This document shows positions 18,322-25,080 of a stretch of DNA of 44,741 bases, piece by piece. The notes beneath the pieces were generated by a model that ran no database searches, had not been told where the DNA came from, and was given only the letters and a program-made list of their open reading frames with translations. Positions within the stretch are counted from its first letter, which is position 1. Each line of letters begins with the position of its first letter. The position numbers and the translations under genes are program-made. Source of the DNA: Candidatus Oleimmundimicrobium sp. (GTDB lineage Bacteria; Actinomycetota; Aquicultoria; UBA3085; Oleimmundimicrobiaceae); assembly GCF_030651595.1 (NCBI RefSeq), contig NZ_JAUSCH010000129.1, forward strand, positions 1-44,741, given 5' to 3'.

Positions 18322-18507
18322 GAACGTTGTATATTACGAAATAATGCGTATTTTATGGAATTATCCAAAGGATAATCGTCCTCTGGACGACATTTATGGA
18401 TTTTAAAGCATTTTATCTACAATTTTCGGGAATTTTTAGAGGGAAACTCTATTCTGACTTGAATTTTAACTGTAGATTGTGGAATTCGGTATATTAATAA
18501 GTTATGC
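18322..18507. repeat. 186-bp direct repeat, left copy
   Basis: Nearly identical in sequence and identical in length to 24586-24771. It contains two small hairpins (ATTATCC-AAA-GGATAAT and CGTCC-TCT-GGACG) and ends GGTATATTAATAAGTTATGC. A similar GTATATTACGAAATAATGC lies at its start, so the element is bounded by a degenerate direct repeat. It has no coding potential. The last ~50 bp recur at 20701-20753 and 22315-22364. Confidence 0.85.
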
Positions 18508-18564
18508 CACCTCAAGCAACAAATCCAATACTTTCTCATCTATCGGATTTTTGGTAATATACTC

Positions 18565-18600
18565 TCGGATGGGTTCGAAGATAGTCCTACTGGCCCCACC
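18565..18600 (+). other. possible tRNA 3'-end-like remnant
   Basis: GGGTTCGAA followed 13 bases later by CTGGCCCCACCA resembles the T-loop and acceptor end of a tRNA, directly upstream of a terminator hairpin. No complete cloverleaf can be drawn and the T-stem does not pair. It may be a decayed attachment-site tRNA fragment at the island edge, or chance. Confidence 0.2.
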
Positions 18601-18615
18601 ATCATATTTTGACAT

Positions 18616-18646
18616 AAAATGCCTGCTAGTTAGGCATTTTTTTATT
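18616..18646 (+). terminator. rho-independent terminator
   Basis: A perfect 8-bp stem (AAATGCCT and AGGCATTT) with a 7-base loop GCTAGTT is followed by a run of T residues. It lies between recJ and the AbiE operon and would insulate the two; the stem plus A/T flanks could also work on the minus strand. Confidence 0.75.
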
Positions 18647-18735
18647 TAACCCACATAGGACTCGAACTTTTTAATTTCACAATATATCTTTGCTCTAAAA
18701 TTTTTTTAAATTCAATACCAATGGGTAGGTTACAG

Positions 18736-18770
18736 TTGTGAAAGAATGTGGTATTTTAGATATGTATAAT
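18736..18770 (+). promoter_or_regulatory. candidate promoter of the AbiE operon
   Basis: A consensus TATAAT lies at 18765-18770, 35 bp before the abiEi start. No good -35 hexamer is at normal spacing (TTGTGA at 18736 is 23 bp away). AbiEi proteins autorepress their operons in studied cases, so an operator is expected here, but I see no clear inverted repeat. Confidence 0.4.
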
Positions 18771-18804
18771 TGTTGCTCAAATGTTCCACTTGGAGGTACA
18801 TTCA

Positions 18805-19599
18805 ATGAACAGAAATACAATAAGTGCTTTAAGTCAGAAAGAGGCTGAAATAGTTGCGCGTTTGTCATACGAAGAAAAAGATATTGTAACAGCCAAAGAG
18901 CTTGATTCTTATTTACCGGCTGATTTTCAATATCGACGTAAATTAGTCTATAGTCTCAAGAGAAAACGAATATTAATTCCGATAAAAGGAGGAATTTATA
19001 TATTTGTGCCCTTGGATGCTGTACCAACCGGACGTCGCGTTAGTGAATTTCTTATTCCACCGGTTTTCTTTCCTCAAAATGACTACTATATAGGCTATTC
19101 AACGATGTTTAATTACTATAACTTTACCGATCAGCAATTTCAGACAGTGTATGTGCTCAATACAAGAATTTCCAGGGAAAGGACAATAGCCGGGTTATCT
19201 TTTAAATTTACGAAAATTCCTTCTAAGAGGATGTATGGATTAGAAAAGATAGACATAAAGGGGAGAAAAGTTATTGTCAGCTCAAAGGAGAGAACTCTGG
19301 TTGACCTCATCTATTTTAATAAACCAGTAGGTGGTATTGAGGCTGCCTCGGAAATACTTGAGCGTTTTGTAAAAGAAAAAAAATGTGATATTAAAAAGCT
19401 GGTTGAGTATACCGTGCAATTCTCTAACATCAAAACAAGAAAGCGAATAGGCCTTATTCTTGAGAAAGCGCAGGTTTCCGATTCAGTATTAAAGCCTCTT
19501 GAAAAAAGCGTAAAGGATACATCGCTGATTTCGTTTTCAAATTCTCGCAAAGGAACAAAAAATGAAAAATGGAGAGTCATTATCAATGATCCACAATGA
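18805..19599 (+). CDS. AbiEi-like antitoxin / autorepressor (type IV TA system)
   Basis: The 264-residue product begins with a winged helix-turn-helix region (residues about 10-70, ending in RRKLVYSLKRKRILIPIKGGIYIF), then the AbiEi segment DYYIGYSTMFNYYNFTDQQFQTVYV and ISSKERTLVDLIYF-like sequence typical of AbiEi antitoxins. In the family, the antitoxin represses the operon and counteracts the nucleotidyltransferase toxin. The ATG at 18805 has a GGAGG box. It overlaps the toxin gene by 14 bp. The system can defend against phage or stabilise mobile DNA; its place in an accessory island fits either. Confidence 0.85.
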   Translation: MNRNTISALSQKEAEIVARLSYEEKDIVTAKELDSYLPADFQYRRKLVYSLKRKRILIPIKGGIYIFVPLDAVPTGRRVSEFLIPPVFFPQNDYYIGYSTMFNYYNFTDQQFQTVYVLNTRISRERTIAGLSFKFTKIPSKRMYGLEKIDIKGRKVIVSSKERTLVDLIYFNKPVGGIEAASEILERFVKEKKCDIKKLVEYTVQFSNIKTRKRIGLILEKAQVSDSVLKPLEKSVKDTSLISFSNSRKGTKNEKWRVIINDPQ

Positions 19600-20464
19600 T
19601 AAAGACAAATTTTTTAAATTAATAGACCAGATTGCTTCACTGACGGGTTTTTATGCGCCTCTTATGGAGAAGGATTATTATCTTACGCTTATTCTTTCAC
19701 GAATAAATGAGCTCTCAGAAAATCTTATTTTTAAAGGCGGAACATGCCTTAATAAAATTTACTATTCTTATTATCGTTTAAGCGAGGATTTGGATTTTAG
19801 TATGCGTTTGCCTGAACATACAACTACACGTAGCAATAGACGCAAATGTATACAGCCGGTAAAAGATAACATTAAAAGATTCGCAAAGCAGTTTGGCATG
19901 CGCGTGGATGGAGCAGAAAAAGCGGGACGTAATGAGTCCAAACAGTATATTTATTATTTTGTCTATGATCCGGTAACAACGCCATCAGAGCAAACAATAA
20001 AATTTGAGATCGGACTTCGTTTTAATCCAATTATTAGAACAGAAATGCATCCTGTTCAGCATAAATTCTCACACTCATTTACTAGGGAGCCGCTATTTGA
20101 TGGCGGAAAGGTGAATTGTTTATCACTTAATGAAATTGTTAGCGAGAAACTGCGCGCCGCAGCCCTTAGATTAAGAATCGCACCTCGTGACTTCTATGAT
20201 CTCGATTTCATTCTGCGCAATGGATTTAATTTGGCAAGCAAAGAGGTAATGGAACTTTTTAAAAAGAAGATTGAGGAAGGCGGTGGAGATACGGATTTAT
20301 CAAAATACAGGGTTAATCTTGGGCGATCGGATGAGGAAATTAAAGATATGCGCTCGCGAATTAAACAAGAGCTGTTTGAGGTCTTAACAGAAAGCGAACG
20401 CCAGAATTTTGATCTTGATAAAGCTTTAAAGCGAACTAACAAGGCAATGGAAAGCGTAAAATAA
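19586..20464 (+). CDS. AbiEii-like nucleotidyltransferase toxin
   Basis: The 292-residue product carries the DNA-polymerase-beta-like nucleotidyltransferase signature of AbiEii: FKGGTCLNKIYYSYYRLSEDLDFSM (GG-T and the D-x-D pair) near residues 42-68, and a KLRAAALR.RIAPRDFYDLDFIL block near residue 195. AbiEii toxins transfer nucleotides, in characterised relatives to tRNA. ATG 19586 has a GGAGAG box; ATG 19562 is an alternative. It pairs with the overlapping AbiEi gene. The gene is intact. Confidence 0.87.
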   Translation: MIHNDKDKFFKLIDQIASLTGFYAPLMEKDYYLTLILSRINELSENLIFKGGTCLNKIYYSYYRLSEDLDFSMRLPEHTTTRSNRRKCIQPVKDNIKRFAKQFGMRVDGAEKAGRNESKQYIYYFVYDPVTTPSEQTIKFEIGLRFNPIIRTEMHPVQHKFSHSFTREPLFDGGKVNCLSLNEIVSEKLRAAALRLRIAPRDFYDLDFILRNGFNLASKEVMELFKKKIEEGGGDTDLSKYRVNLGRSDEEIKDMRSRIKQELFEVLTESERQNFDLDKALKRTNKAMESVK

Positions 20465-20784
20465 TGGTTAGCAGTAAATCGGCCGGCATTAAAAACTAGC
20501 CAAAAGATGATAGGTCGAGAGAGAAGTTGTTACAAGCAACTGTGCATTGCGGTAGATTCAAGTAAGAGACTGTGATAATAGACGATAAGTTAATAGGAAG
20601 CACTGCAACCGAACAGATTGAAGAGGTTTCGATAAATCTTTCAATTAACATTCTTTTGAAATCACACAATTTTGGGGAATTGTTGAAGGGGAAACTTGCT
20701 TTGTCTCGAAATTTAATTGTTATTATGGAACTCGGTATATTAATAAGTTAGCGTGAAAATCATATTTAAGAAGGAGGGAATATT
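20465..20784. repeat. spacer with partial copy of the island repeat
   Basis: 20666-20753 is related to the right half of the 186-bp repeat: CAATTTTGGGGAATTGTTG and GGGGAAACTTG correspond to CAATTTTCGGGAATTTTTA and AGGGAAACTCT in the left copy, followed by the conserved GGTATATTAATAAGTTA tail (GTTAGCG at 20747-20753). The rest, 20465-20665, shows no gene or clear structure. Confidence 0.7.
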
Positions 20785-21075
20785 ATGATTCCTTTCCCCA
20801 ATGTAATAGCGGGCATATTGATTGGTGTTGCAAATGACACATGGCTTGCGCGGTTAATTGTTCCATTTGCGTGGGGCATTGTTTTTTGCATTTACACTTC
20901 AATTGCTCGACGAGATACACGAGATGCATTCATAAAACAAGGAGAAATGATTGATAGAAAAGCCAAATGGGGAATGTCTCATGTGCAAGCATTTTATTTT
21001 GTTGAATTTATGACAGCAAGCTTTACATCCCTGCTTTTCTCAATTATTTCAGGACTTATTAAAGGATTATTTTGA
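20785..21075 (+). CDS. cassette-type small membrane protein, unknown
   Basis: I do not recognise the family. The 96-residue product has two or three hydrophobic segments (about residues 5-17, 22-40 and 75-95) separated by a charged Arg/Asp/Lys loop. An AAGGAGGG box precedes the ATG. The gene begins 35 bp after the conserved GTTAGCG tail and ends 2 bp before an attC-like site, the compact layout of an integron cassette. Confidence 0.65.
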   Translation: MIPFPNVIAGILIGVANDTWLARLIVPFAWGIVFCIYTSIARRDTRDAFIKQGEMIDRKAKWGMSHVQAFYFVEFMTASFTSLLFSIISGLIKGLF

Positions 21076-21076
21076 A

Positions 21077-21134
21077 GGCTAACCAATCAATCCAGCGGAC
21101 GGCAGAAACGCCGCCGCTGATTTCTACGTTAGAG
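21077..21134 (+). other. attC-like recombination site 1
   Basis: The left arm CTAACCAATCAATCCAGCGG and the right arm, ending GTTAGAG at 21128-21134, pair across a short AGAAAC loop. Pairing is AATC-CAGCGG-CGGC on both arms, with one C and one A unpaired on the left strand. Outer CTAAC/GTTAG ends plus extrahelical bases are the hallmarks of integron attC hairpins. The next gene starts 20 bp downstream, as in a cassette array. Confidence 0.82.
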
Positions 21135-21154
21135 GAGATTCAATTAACGGGAAC

Positions 21155-21993
21155 ATGGTAGGCAAAGAACCAAAGAACGAACAGATTCTCTGCGAAGCTG
21201 TGGTCGGCCTCATAGGTGGGTGGCGCGGTGAATCGATAAAGAAGGTCAAGTTGGTTGATACCGTCGTTCGCATGCGCCCAGCCGTCGAATTGCATTTCGA
21301 GACGCCGACAGCACGGTTCGCGCTTGAGCACACTCGAATCGAGAGTTTCGCGAACCAAATCTTCCACGGCAAGCAGTTCGCCTGGCTCCTGGAACCTCTT
21401 GAAACTGATCTTGCGGGACGCTTGCCCGGAGTTTTCTTCCTCATTGTGGATGTTGGAGCGGCGACAGCACCGGTCGCTCGGCACGTAGAAATCCGCAACG
21501 CCTTGTCCACATGGATCGTAGCATACGGCGATACACTGGACGCTAGGAGGACACGGGACTTGATGGCAACTGTGACCTTACCGCTAGGCCGCCTAGTGTG
21601 CCGTTCGACGTTACGCTGCATCGGGACGCTAGTGACGGTAGTGAGCTAATCATCTTTCAGTGTACTCCCGGCGACCTTTATGCTTTGAGGCGCGATCGCA
21701 TCCGCGAAGCTCTCGATCGGAAGTGTCCGAAGCTCTGGCAAGAAAAGGCGAGTGGTCGAATCTCGGTCCTCATTCTTGAATCGGACGACATAGCTCTCGC
21801 TAATCGAATGGCTGTCACCGACGCAGTTGTTGCCGAACTGTGCGCGAGAAACGATGCGCCAGATATTATCATTTGGGCGAGAACCAGTACTCATCCGTGG
21901 AAGGCTTGGTTGATCAAGGACGGCTCGCGTGTGTCTCAACAGGTCCCTGATACTGGGCCATTCATTTTGGCTTCAAAAGGCGTGACCGCCTAA
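21155..21993 (+). pseudogene. frameshifted G+C-rich cassette gene, unknown function
   Basis: Two adjoining frames (21155-21649 and 21598-21993) make one continuous protein of about 279 residues if a TG duplication in GTGTG at 21596-21600 is removed: LPLGRLV then joins PFDVTLHRDASDG. I do not recognise the family. A conserved-looking segment VELHFETPTARFALEHTRIESF lies near residue 45. Base composition is clearly richer in G+C than the neighbours, indicating foreign origin. It follows attC site 1 directly. Either the gene is recently inactivated, or this is an assembly error; programmed frameshifting is less likely because no slippery heptamer is evident. Confidence 0.65.
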
Positions 21994-22372
21994 AACCGGC
22001 TTACAGATGGTGCGCCCACCGTTCACAAAAAAGGGGACAGATTTATTTATTACTGGCAATTATCAGGGGCTTTTATTTTCAGGTAGCTTTTTACTATATA
22101 TCATTTGAAAAACATAGTTCTTCTCCATTTTTAGTAGGCATCAATTGCAATTTGCAAAAATATTTTAGTTTCTGCTCTTCACAAACTTGCTCGGTGTCAG
22201 ACACCGAACTGACACCGAGCTGACACAGAACTAAGGTCACTATAATCCACTAAAGCTCCAAAGCTGACCCCAAAGCGTGTCTGACACCGAGCTAAAGCTG
22301 CGCAAAGCTTGCGCTCTAAAATTTAATTGGATATTATAGAATTCAGTATATTAACAAGTTATACGTTTGTGA
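21994..22372. repeat. spacer with REP-like and GGTGTCAGACACC repeats and tail repeat
   Basis: Contains GGGGACAGATTTATTT at about 22032 (a sequence widely dispersed in REP/Y1-transposase-rich genomes), several copies of the palindrome GGTGTCAGACACCGA and variants between 22192 and 22292, and at 22315-22364 the ~50-bp island tail repeat ending GTTATAC. No gene is visible. The next gene starts 8 bp after the tail. Confidence 0.6.
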
Positions 22373-22714
22373 ATGAATAGAAACACACGTATGAGGACAA
22401 AACAAATGATTAGAGCATTAATTCATAATGCAATTGGAATCCTTGCGACTTTCATTGGAAGACCATTTTTACTCCTATTGGCTTGGTTTAGATGGCCTTT
22501 CTTGATCTTTGGTTTTTTCTTTAATACTTTGTCAACATACAATCCAACGACAGGAGCAGAAACTCACAAGTTTACCGTTATCCCATTAATATTTGGGCTT
22601 GTATTATTCAGTGCTGGTTCTGCGGTGAAACGGTATGAAGAAATTGCAAACATATACCGTAGGGGAGTCAAAGAAGTGGATACAGAAAAAAATGATAAAA
22701 ACGAATCCGTATAA
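22373..22714 (+). CDS. cassette-type membrane protein, unknown
   Basis: Not a family I recognise. The 113-residue product has a basic N-terminus (MNRNTRMRTKQ), two hydrophobic helices (about residues 17-53 with FRWPFLIFGFFF, and 68-82), and a charged tail rich in Glu, Lys and Asp. The N-terminus faces the tail repeat directly, leaving little room for a ribosome binding site; ATG 22382 or 22399 are alternatives. The stop overlaps the left edge of attC-like site 2. Confidence 0.55.
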   Translation: MNRNTRMRTKQMIRALIHNAIGILATFIGRPFLLLLAWFRWPFLIFGFFFNTLSTYNPTTGAETHKFTVIPLIFGLVLFSAGSAVKRYEEIANIYRRGVKEVDTEKNDKNESV

Positions 22715-22836
22715 CCAATCAATTAAGTGGACTGCTTACCACGGTGTTTAATAGCCGGTTAAAGGCTTCGTTAAAGTTTTTAGATTCTCCAAATTCTGTG
22801 GCTTCGAGTCGCAGCCACTTATTTCTATCGTTATAT
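22709..22836 (+). other. attC-like recombination site 2 (long)
   Basis: The left end GTATAACCAATCAATTAAGT continues to GGACTGC and pairs with the right end, GCAGCCACTT then ATTTCTATCGTTATAT. AAGTGG and CTGC pair with one unpaired A between them, and TATAAC pairs with GTTATA outside. The left arm strongly resembles that of site 1 (AACCAATCAAT...GGAC). The ~75-bp centre makes it comparable in length to Vibrio-type attC repeats. Gene 22851 begins 14 bp downstream. Confidence 0.8.
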
Positions 22837-22850
22837 TATAAGGAAATAAA

Positions 22851-23327
22851 ATGAATGAAAATAAAAAATCCATAGAACAACCTTTGGAAGAAAATATACA
22901 AATGTTGCAAATAAACGCTTATGAGGATTTCCTTTTTGAAAAAGATAATAAACTATCAAGTACAAAAGCAATCGTTGCTCAAATTTACATTAACCTTGAA
23001 AAAATATTGCAAATTGGCATTCTTATATTATTTCTAAAGCAACGCTACAACCAAGAATTATGGGATCTATTTGAAGATGAAATCCTCATACCATTAAATA
23101 TAACTAAAAAAATTAGCATAATTGAGAAAAGTAATAAATTCGATAATAAAATAATTAAAAAGGCTTACAAAATTAACAATATAAGAAATGACCTATTGCA
23201 TTTCAAAAAAACTGAACCAAAATATAACGGCAAAAATATAGAGAATAATCCAGAAATAATAAAATCTATTTTTGATGATTTCGTGGAAGTTAATAATCAC
23301 ATGGTGTCTGTATGTCAAAATTTATAA
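22851..23327 (+). CDS. HEPN-like cassette protein
   Basis: The 158-residue product is helical, very rich in Lys, Ile and Asn, and contains IRNDLLHFKK near residue 121. This matches the R-x4-6-H motif (usually RN...H) that is catalytic in HEPN RNases, many of which are toxins or abortive-infection effectors. No antitoxin-like partner is adjacent, so a non-toxic HEPN role or chance motif is possible. A TATAAGGAA box precedes the ATG. Its A+T-rich codon use contrasts with the G+C-rich cassette at 21.2 kb. It ends 6 bp before attC-like site 3. Confidence 0.55.
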   Translation: MNENKKSIEQPLEENIQMLQINAYEDFLFEKDNKLSSTKAIVAQIYINLEKILQIGILILFLKQRYNQELWDLFEDEILIPLNITKKISIIEKSNKFDNKIIKKAYKINNIRNDLLHFKKTEPKYNGKNIENNPEIIKSIFDDFVEVNNHMVSVCQNL

Positions 23328-23333
23328 ATAAAC

Positions 23334-23396
23334 ATATAACAATTCGCTTCAGCCGACGCTGAGTACGGCGCGGCTGAGCTTGTAGCGTTTGTGCGT
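23334..23396 (+). other. attC-like recombination site 3
   Basis: ATATAACAATTCGCTTCAGC followed by CGACGC folds with GCGCGGCTGAGCTTGTAGCG: CAGCCG/CGGCTG and CGC/GCG pair, with a single unpaired A on the left strand, around a GTACG-type loop. The right end reads GCGTTTGTG, an imperfect core. A second right end, GCTTAAGCATTAGTTT at 23471-23486, can also pair with the left end, so two nested or tandem sites may be present; CCGAATAAC occurs twice between them. Confidence 0.65.
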
Positions 23397-23902
23397 CCGA
23401 ATAACGTGGCTGCAAGCTGGAAACCGCTCACTGTTCCCCGGACGCGCTGATGCGCGCCGAATAACAGCGAGCTTAAGCATTAGTTTCATCAAAACCCATC
23501 AATCAATGCTTCATCGGTGGGACGAAGCATTGATTGATCCCTTTAAACTTCTGCCACTTTAATTTTCCCGAATTTTTGTTCGTATTCTCTCACGTTATCC
23601 TGCAGAGCCGAGATTGCCACGGCTTCGCCTCGCAATGACTTTGACGGATTGCCACGTCCTTCGGGCTCGCCGCCCGCATCGGGGGCAGGTAGTGACGGTA
23701 AAGATGCCATTGCAAGGAATACCTGGTTTGTTCTGTCGTTGCCAATGAAGTGACGAAGTAATCCCTTGAGATTGCCGCGCTTCTTCCAGTCGTTCGCAAT
23801 GACTTTGACAGATTGCTATGCTCCGCAAAATTGCTACGGGATTTGCATGTACCATAATGTGTGCGATATAATGTACAAAATACATACTCAATGAGGTGCA
23901 AT
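23397..23902. repeat. repeat-rich spacer upstream of the RelBE-type pair
   Basis: 23476-23640 is a diverged copy of 25203-25362 (shared TTATCAAAACCCATCNATCAAT, CTTCATCGGTGG and CACGTTRTCCTG segments). It ends in a minus-oriented CATTGCGAG element (23610-23639). Two more degenerate elements follow (23645-23668 and 23766-23801). Short minus-strand frames across these are repeat translation, not genes. The last 60 bp hold a promoter for the TA pair. Confidence 0.65.
23843..23885 (+). promoter_or_regulatory. promoter and candidate operator of the TA operon
   Basis: TTGCAT (23843-23848) and TATAAT (23867-23872) are spaced by 18 bp. The interval starts and ends in TGTAC/GTACA (about 23848-23877), an imperfect inverted repeat overlapping the -10, a plausible autorepression site for the antitoxin. 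The operator call is inference. Confidence 0.55.
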
Positions 23903-24184
23903 ATGCAAAAACTAAAAATTGATCAAGATATCAGGTCCCTGTCAGAAGTCAGGAATGGCATGGCAAACTTCATAAAGCAAGTTCACGATACTAAAAGACC
24001 GGTGATAATTACACAGCACGGGAAAGGCGTCGCGGTCCTTTTAGGCGCAAATGAATTTGAAGCCATGCAAGAGAAAATCGAGCTTCTATCAGATATTCAA
24101 ACCTCTCTCAATCAACTGGAAAAAGGAGCGGGAATTAGCCATAAAGATGCAAAAGAGAAACTATTAAAGCGAATCACAAAATGA
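23903..24184 (+). CDS. RelB/Phd-type antitoxin
   Basis: The 93-residue product has the Phd/YefM-like N-terminus: LKIDQDIRSLSEVRNGMANFIKQVHDTKRPVIITQHGKGVAVLLGANEFEAM, which dimerises and binds DNA. The remaining tail would wrap the toxin. In the family, the antitoxin neutralises the RNase or gyrase toxin and represses the operon. The ATG at 23903 is chosen over two upstream ATGs because GAGGTG is correctly placed. It overlaps the toxin gene by 4 bp. TA pairs are common stabilising cargo of cassette arrays. Confidence 0.88.
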   Translation: MQKLKIDQDIRSLSEVRNGMANFIKQVHDTKRPVIITQHGKGVAVLLGANEFEAMQEKIELLSDIQTSLNQLEKGAGISHKDAKEKLLKRITK

Positions 24185-24477
24185 GAATAATCTGGGCTCC
24201 TCTTGCTGTCGATAGAGCGTCGGAAATAGTCGATTATATTGCCCAAGACAAACCATCAGCGGCAGAAAAATGGATTGATATAGTATTTTCTAAAGTTGAG
24301 CAGTTAAAATCGTCTCCTGAAATCGGCCGGATTGTCCCTGAAATTAATGATAGTCAATTTAGAGAACTAATTTACGGCAATTACCGCATCATTTATCGTA
24401 TCGAAACCAAACAAATATCCATTATCACGATTCGACATGGTAGACAAATATTGCCAATAAATGAAATTAAGGCATAA
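24181..24477 (+). CDS. RelE/ParE-superfamily toxin
   Basis: The 98-residue product matches the RelE/ParE fold: IIWAPLAVDRASEIVDYIAQDKPSAAEKWID, GRIVPEI, FRELIYGNYRIIYRI and a C-terminal ITIRHGRQILP. The R-H-G-R-Q end is more ParE-like; ParE poisons gyrase while RelE cuts mRNA, and sequence alone does not decide. ATG overlaps the antitoxin stop (ATGA). The stop codon lies within GGCATAACAAG, resembling the start of an attC site. Confidence 0.87.
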   Translation: MRIIWAPLAVDRASEIVDYIAQDKPSAAEKWIDIVFSKVEQLKSSPEIGRIVPEINDSQFRELIYGNYRIIYRIETKQISIITIRHGRQILPINEIKA

Positions 24478-24552
24478 CAAGCGCATGGACAACCGATGGG
24501 AAAAGCCTGCTGGCGGGCAAGAAAGCCACTCGTCCTGTGGTCGGCGGCGGTT
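24472..24552 (+). other. weak attC-like site after the TA pair
   Basis: GGCATAACAAGCGCATGGAC at the toxin stop is a good match to the left end of an attC, and GTCGGCGGCGGTTTAC could be a right arm, but the arms pair poorly and a GC palindrome (CCTGCTGGCGGGC) sits between. It may be a decayed site, or one whose right half is now beyond the 186-bp repeat at 24586-24771. Confidence 0.3.
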
Positions 24553-24585
24553 TACTTTTTTAGTATACAAGTTTATGTTTATATA

Positions 24586-24771
24586 GAATGCTGTATATTA
24601 CGAAGTAACGCGTATTTTATGGAATTATCCAAAGGATAATCGTCCTCCGGACGACATTTGTAGATTTTAAAGCATTTTATCTATAATTTTAGAGAATTTT
24701 TAGAGGGAAACTCTATTTTGGCTTGAATTTTAACTGTAGATTGTGGAATTCTGTATATTAATAAGTTATGT
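24586..24771. repeat. 186-bp direct repeat, right copy
   Basis: Same length and order as 18322-18507, including both hairpins and the tail GTATATTAATAAGTTATGT. With the left copy it brackets about 6.1 kb containing AbiE, the orphan cassettes and the RelBE-type pair. No coding potential. Between 24772 and 24881 I see only A+T-rich sequence with ACTAACC-type heptamer-like units. Confidence 0.85.
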
Positions 24772-24881
24772 AATCCTTACAACTCTGTCTAATTATTACT
24801 TGCAGTCCAAGTATGATGGAAGTACAATCAACAAGTATATTTAACTAACCAAATTAACTAACCGAAACAAAGTGAGAATCC

Positions 24882-24983
24882 ATGGCTAAAGGAAAAAGTA
24901 CTCAAAAATCAGTTAAGAAAAAAACAGAAAAAACGTTGAAAGAAAAGCGCAAGGAGAAAAAAGCCAAAAAGGGTAAGGCTTAA
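24882..24983 (+). CDS. 33-residue lysine-rich protein, cassette-borne
   Basis: The product starts MAKGKSTQKSVKKKTEK and continues LKEKRKEKKAKKGKA; about half of the residues are Lys or Arg. No fold or function can be assigned; strongly basic tiny proteins often bind nucleic acid or ribosomes, which is inference only. GTGAGAA precedes the ATG. It lies between the right 186-bp repeat and attC-like site 4, consistent with a minimal cassette. Confidence 0.6.
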   Translation: MAKGKSTQKSVKKKTEKTLKEKRKEKKAKKGKA

Positions 24984-25080
24984 CACTTTAATCAAATGAG
25001 TTTTGAGACAGATGAGACTGTCAGGGCTTGATGTCCTAATGTGTTCAATGAAGAAAAACAACTACGAATAAACGTCAAAA

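Noticed and set aside
18565-18680. Intact tRNA genes at the island's left edge
   Set aside because: GGGTTCGAA...CCCCACCA and a minus-strand GTTCGAGTCC are tRNA-like fragments, but no cloverleaf can be formed.
21124-21939. Minus-strand reading frames up to 165 codons opposite the G+C-rich cassette
   Set aside because: They are mirror frames of a G+C-rich gene; the plus-strand product is continuous after repairing one dinucleotide and agrees with the direction of the array.
23590-23901. Overlapping minus-strand frames of about 100 codons
   Set aside because: They are read through CATTGCGAG repeats and contain no recognisable domain or ribosome binding site.
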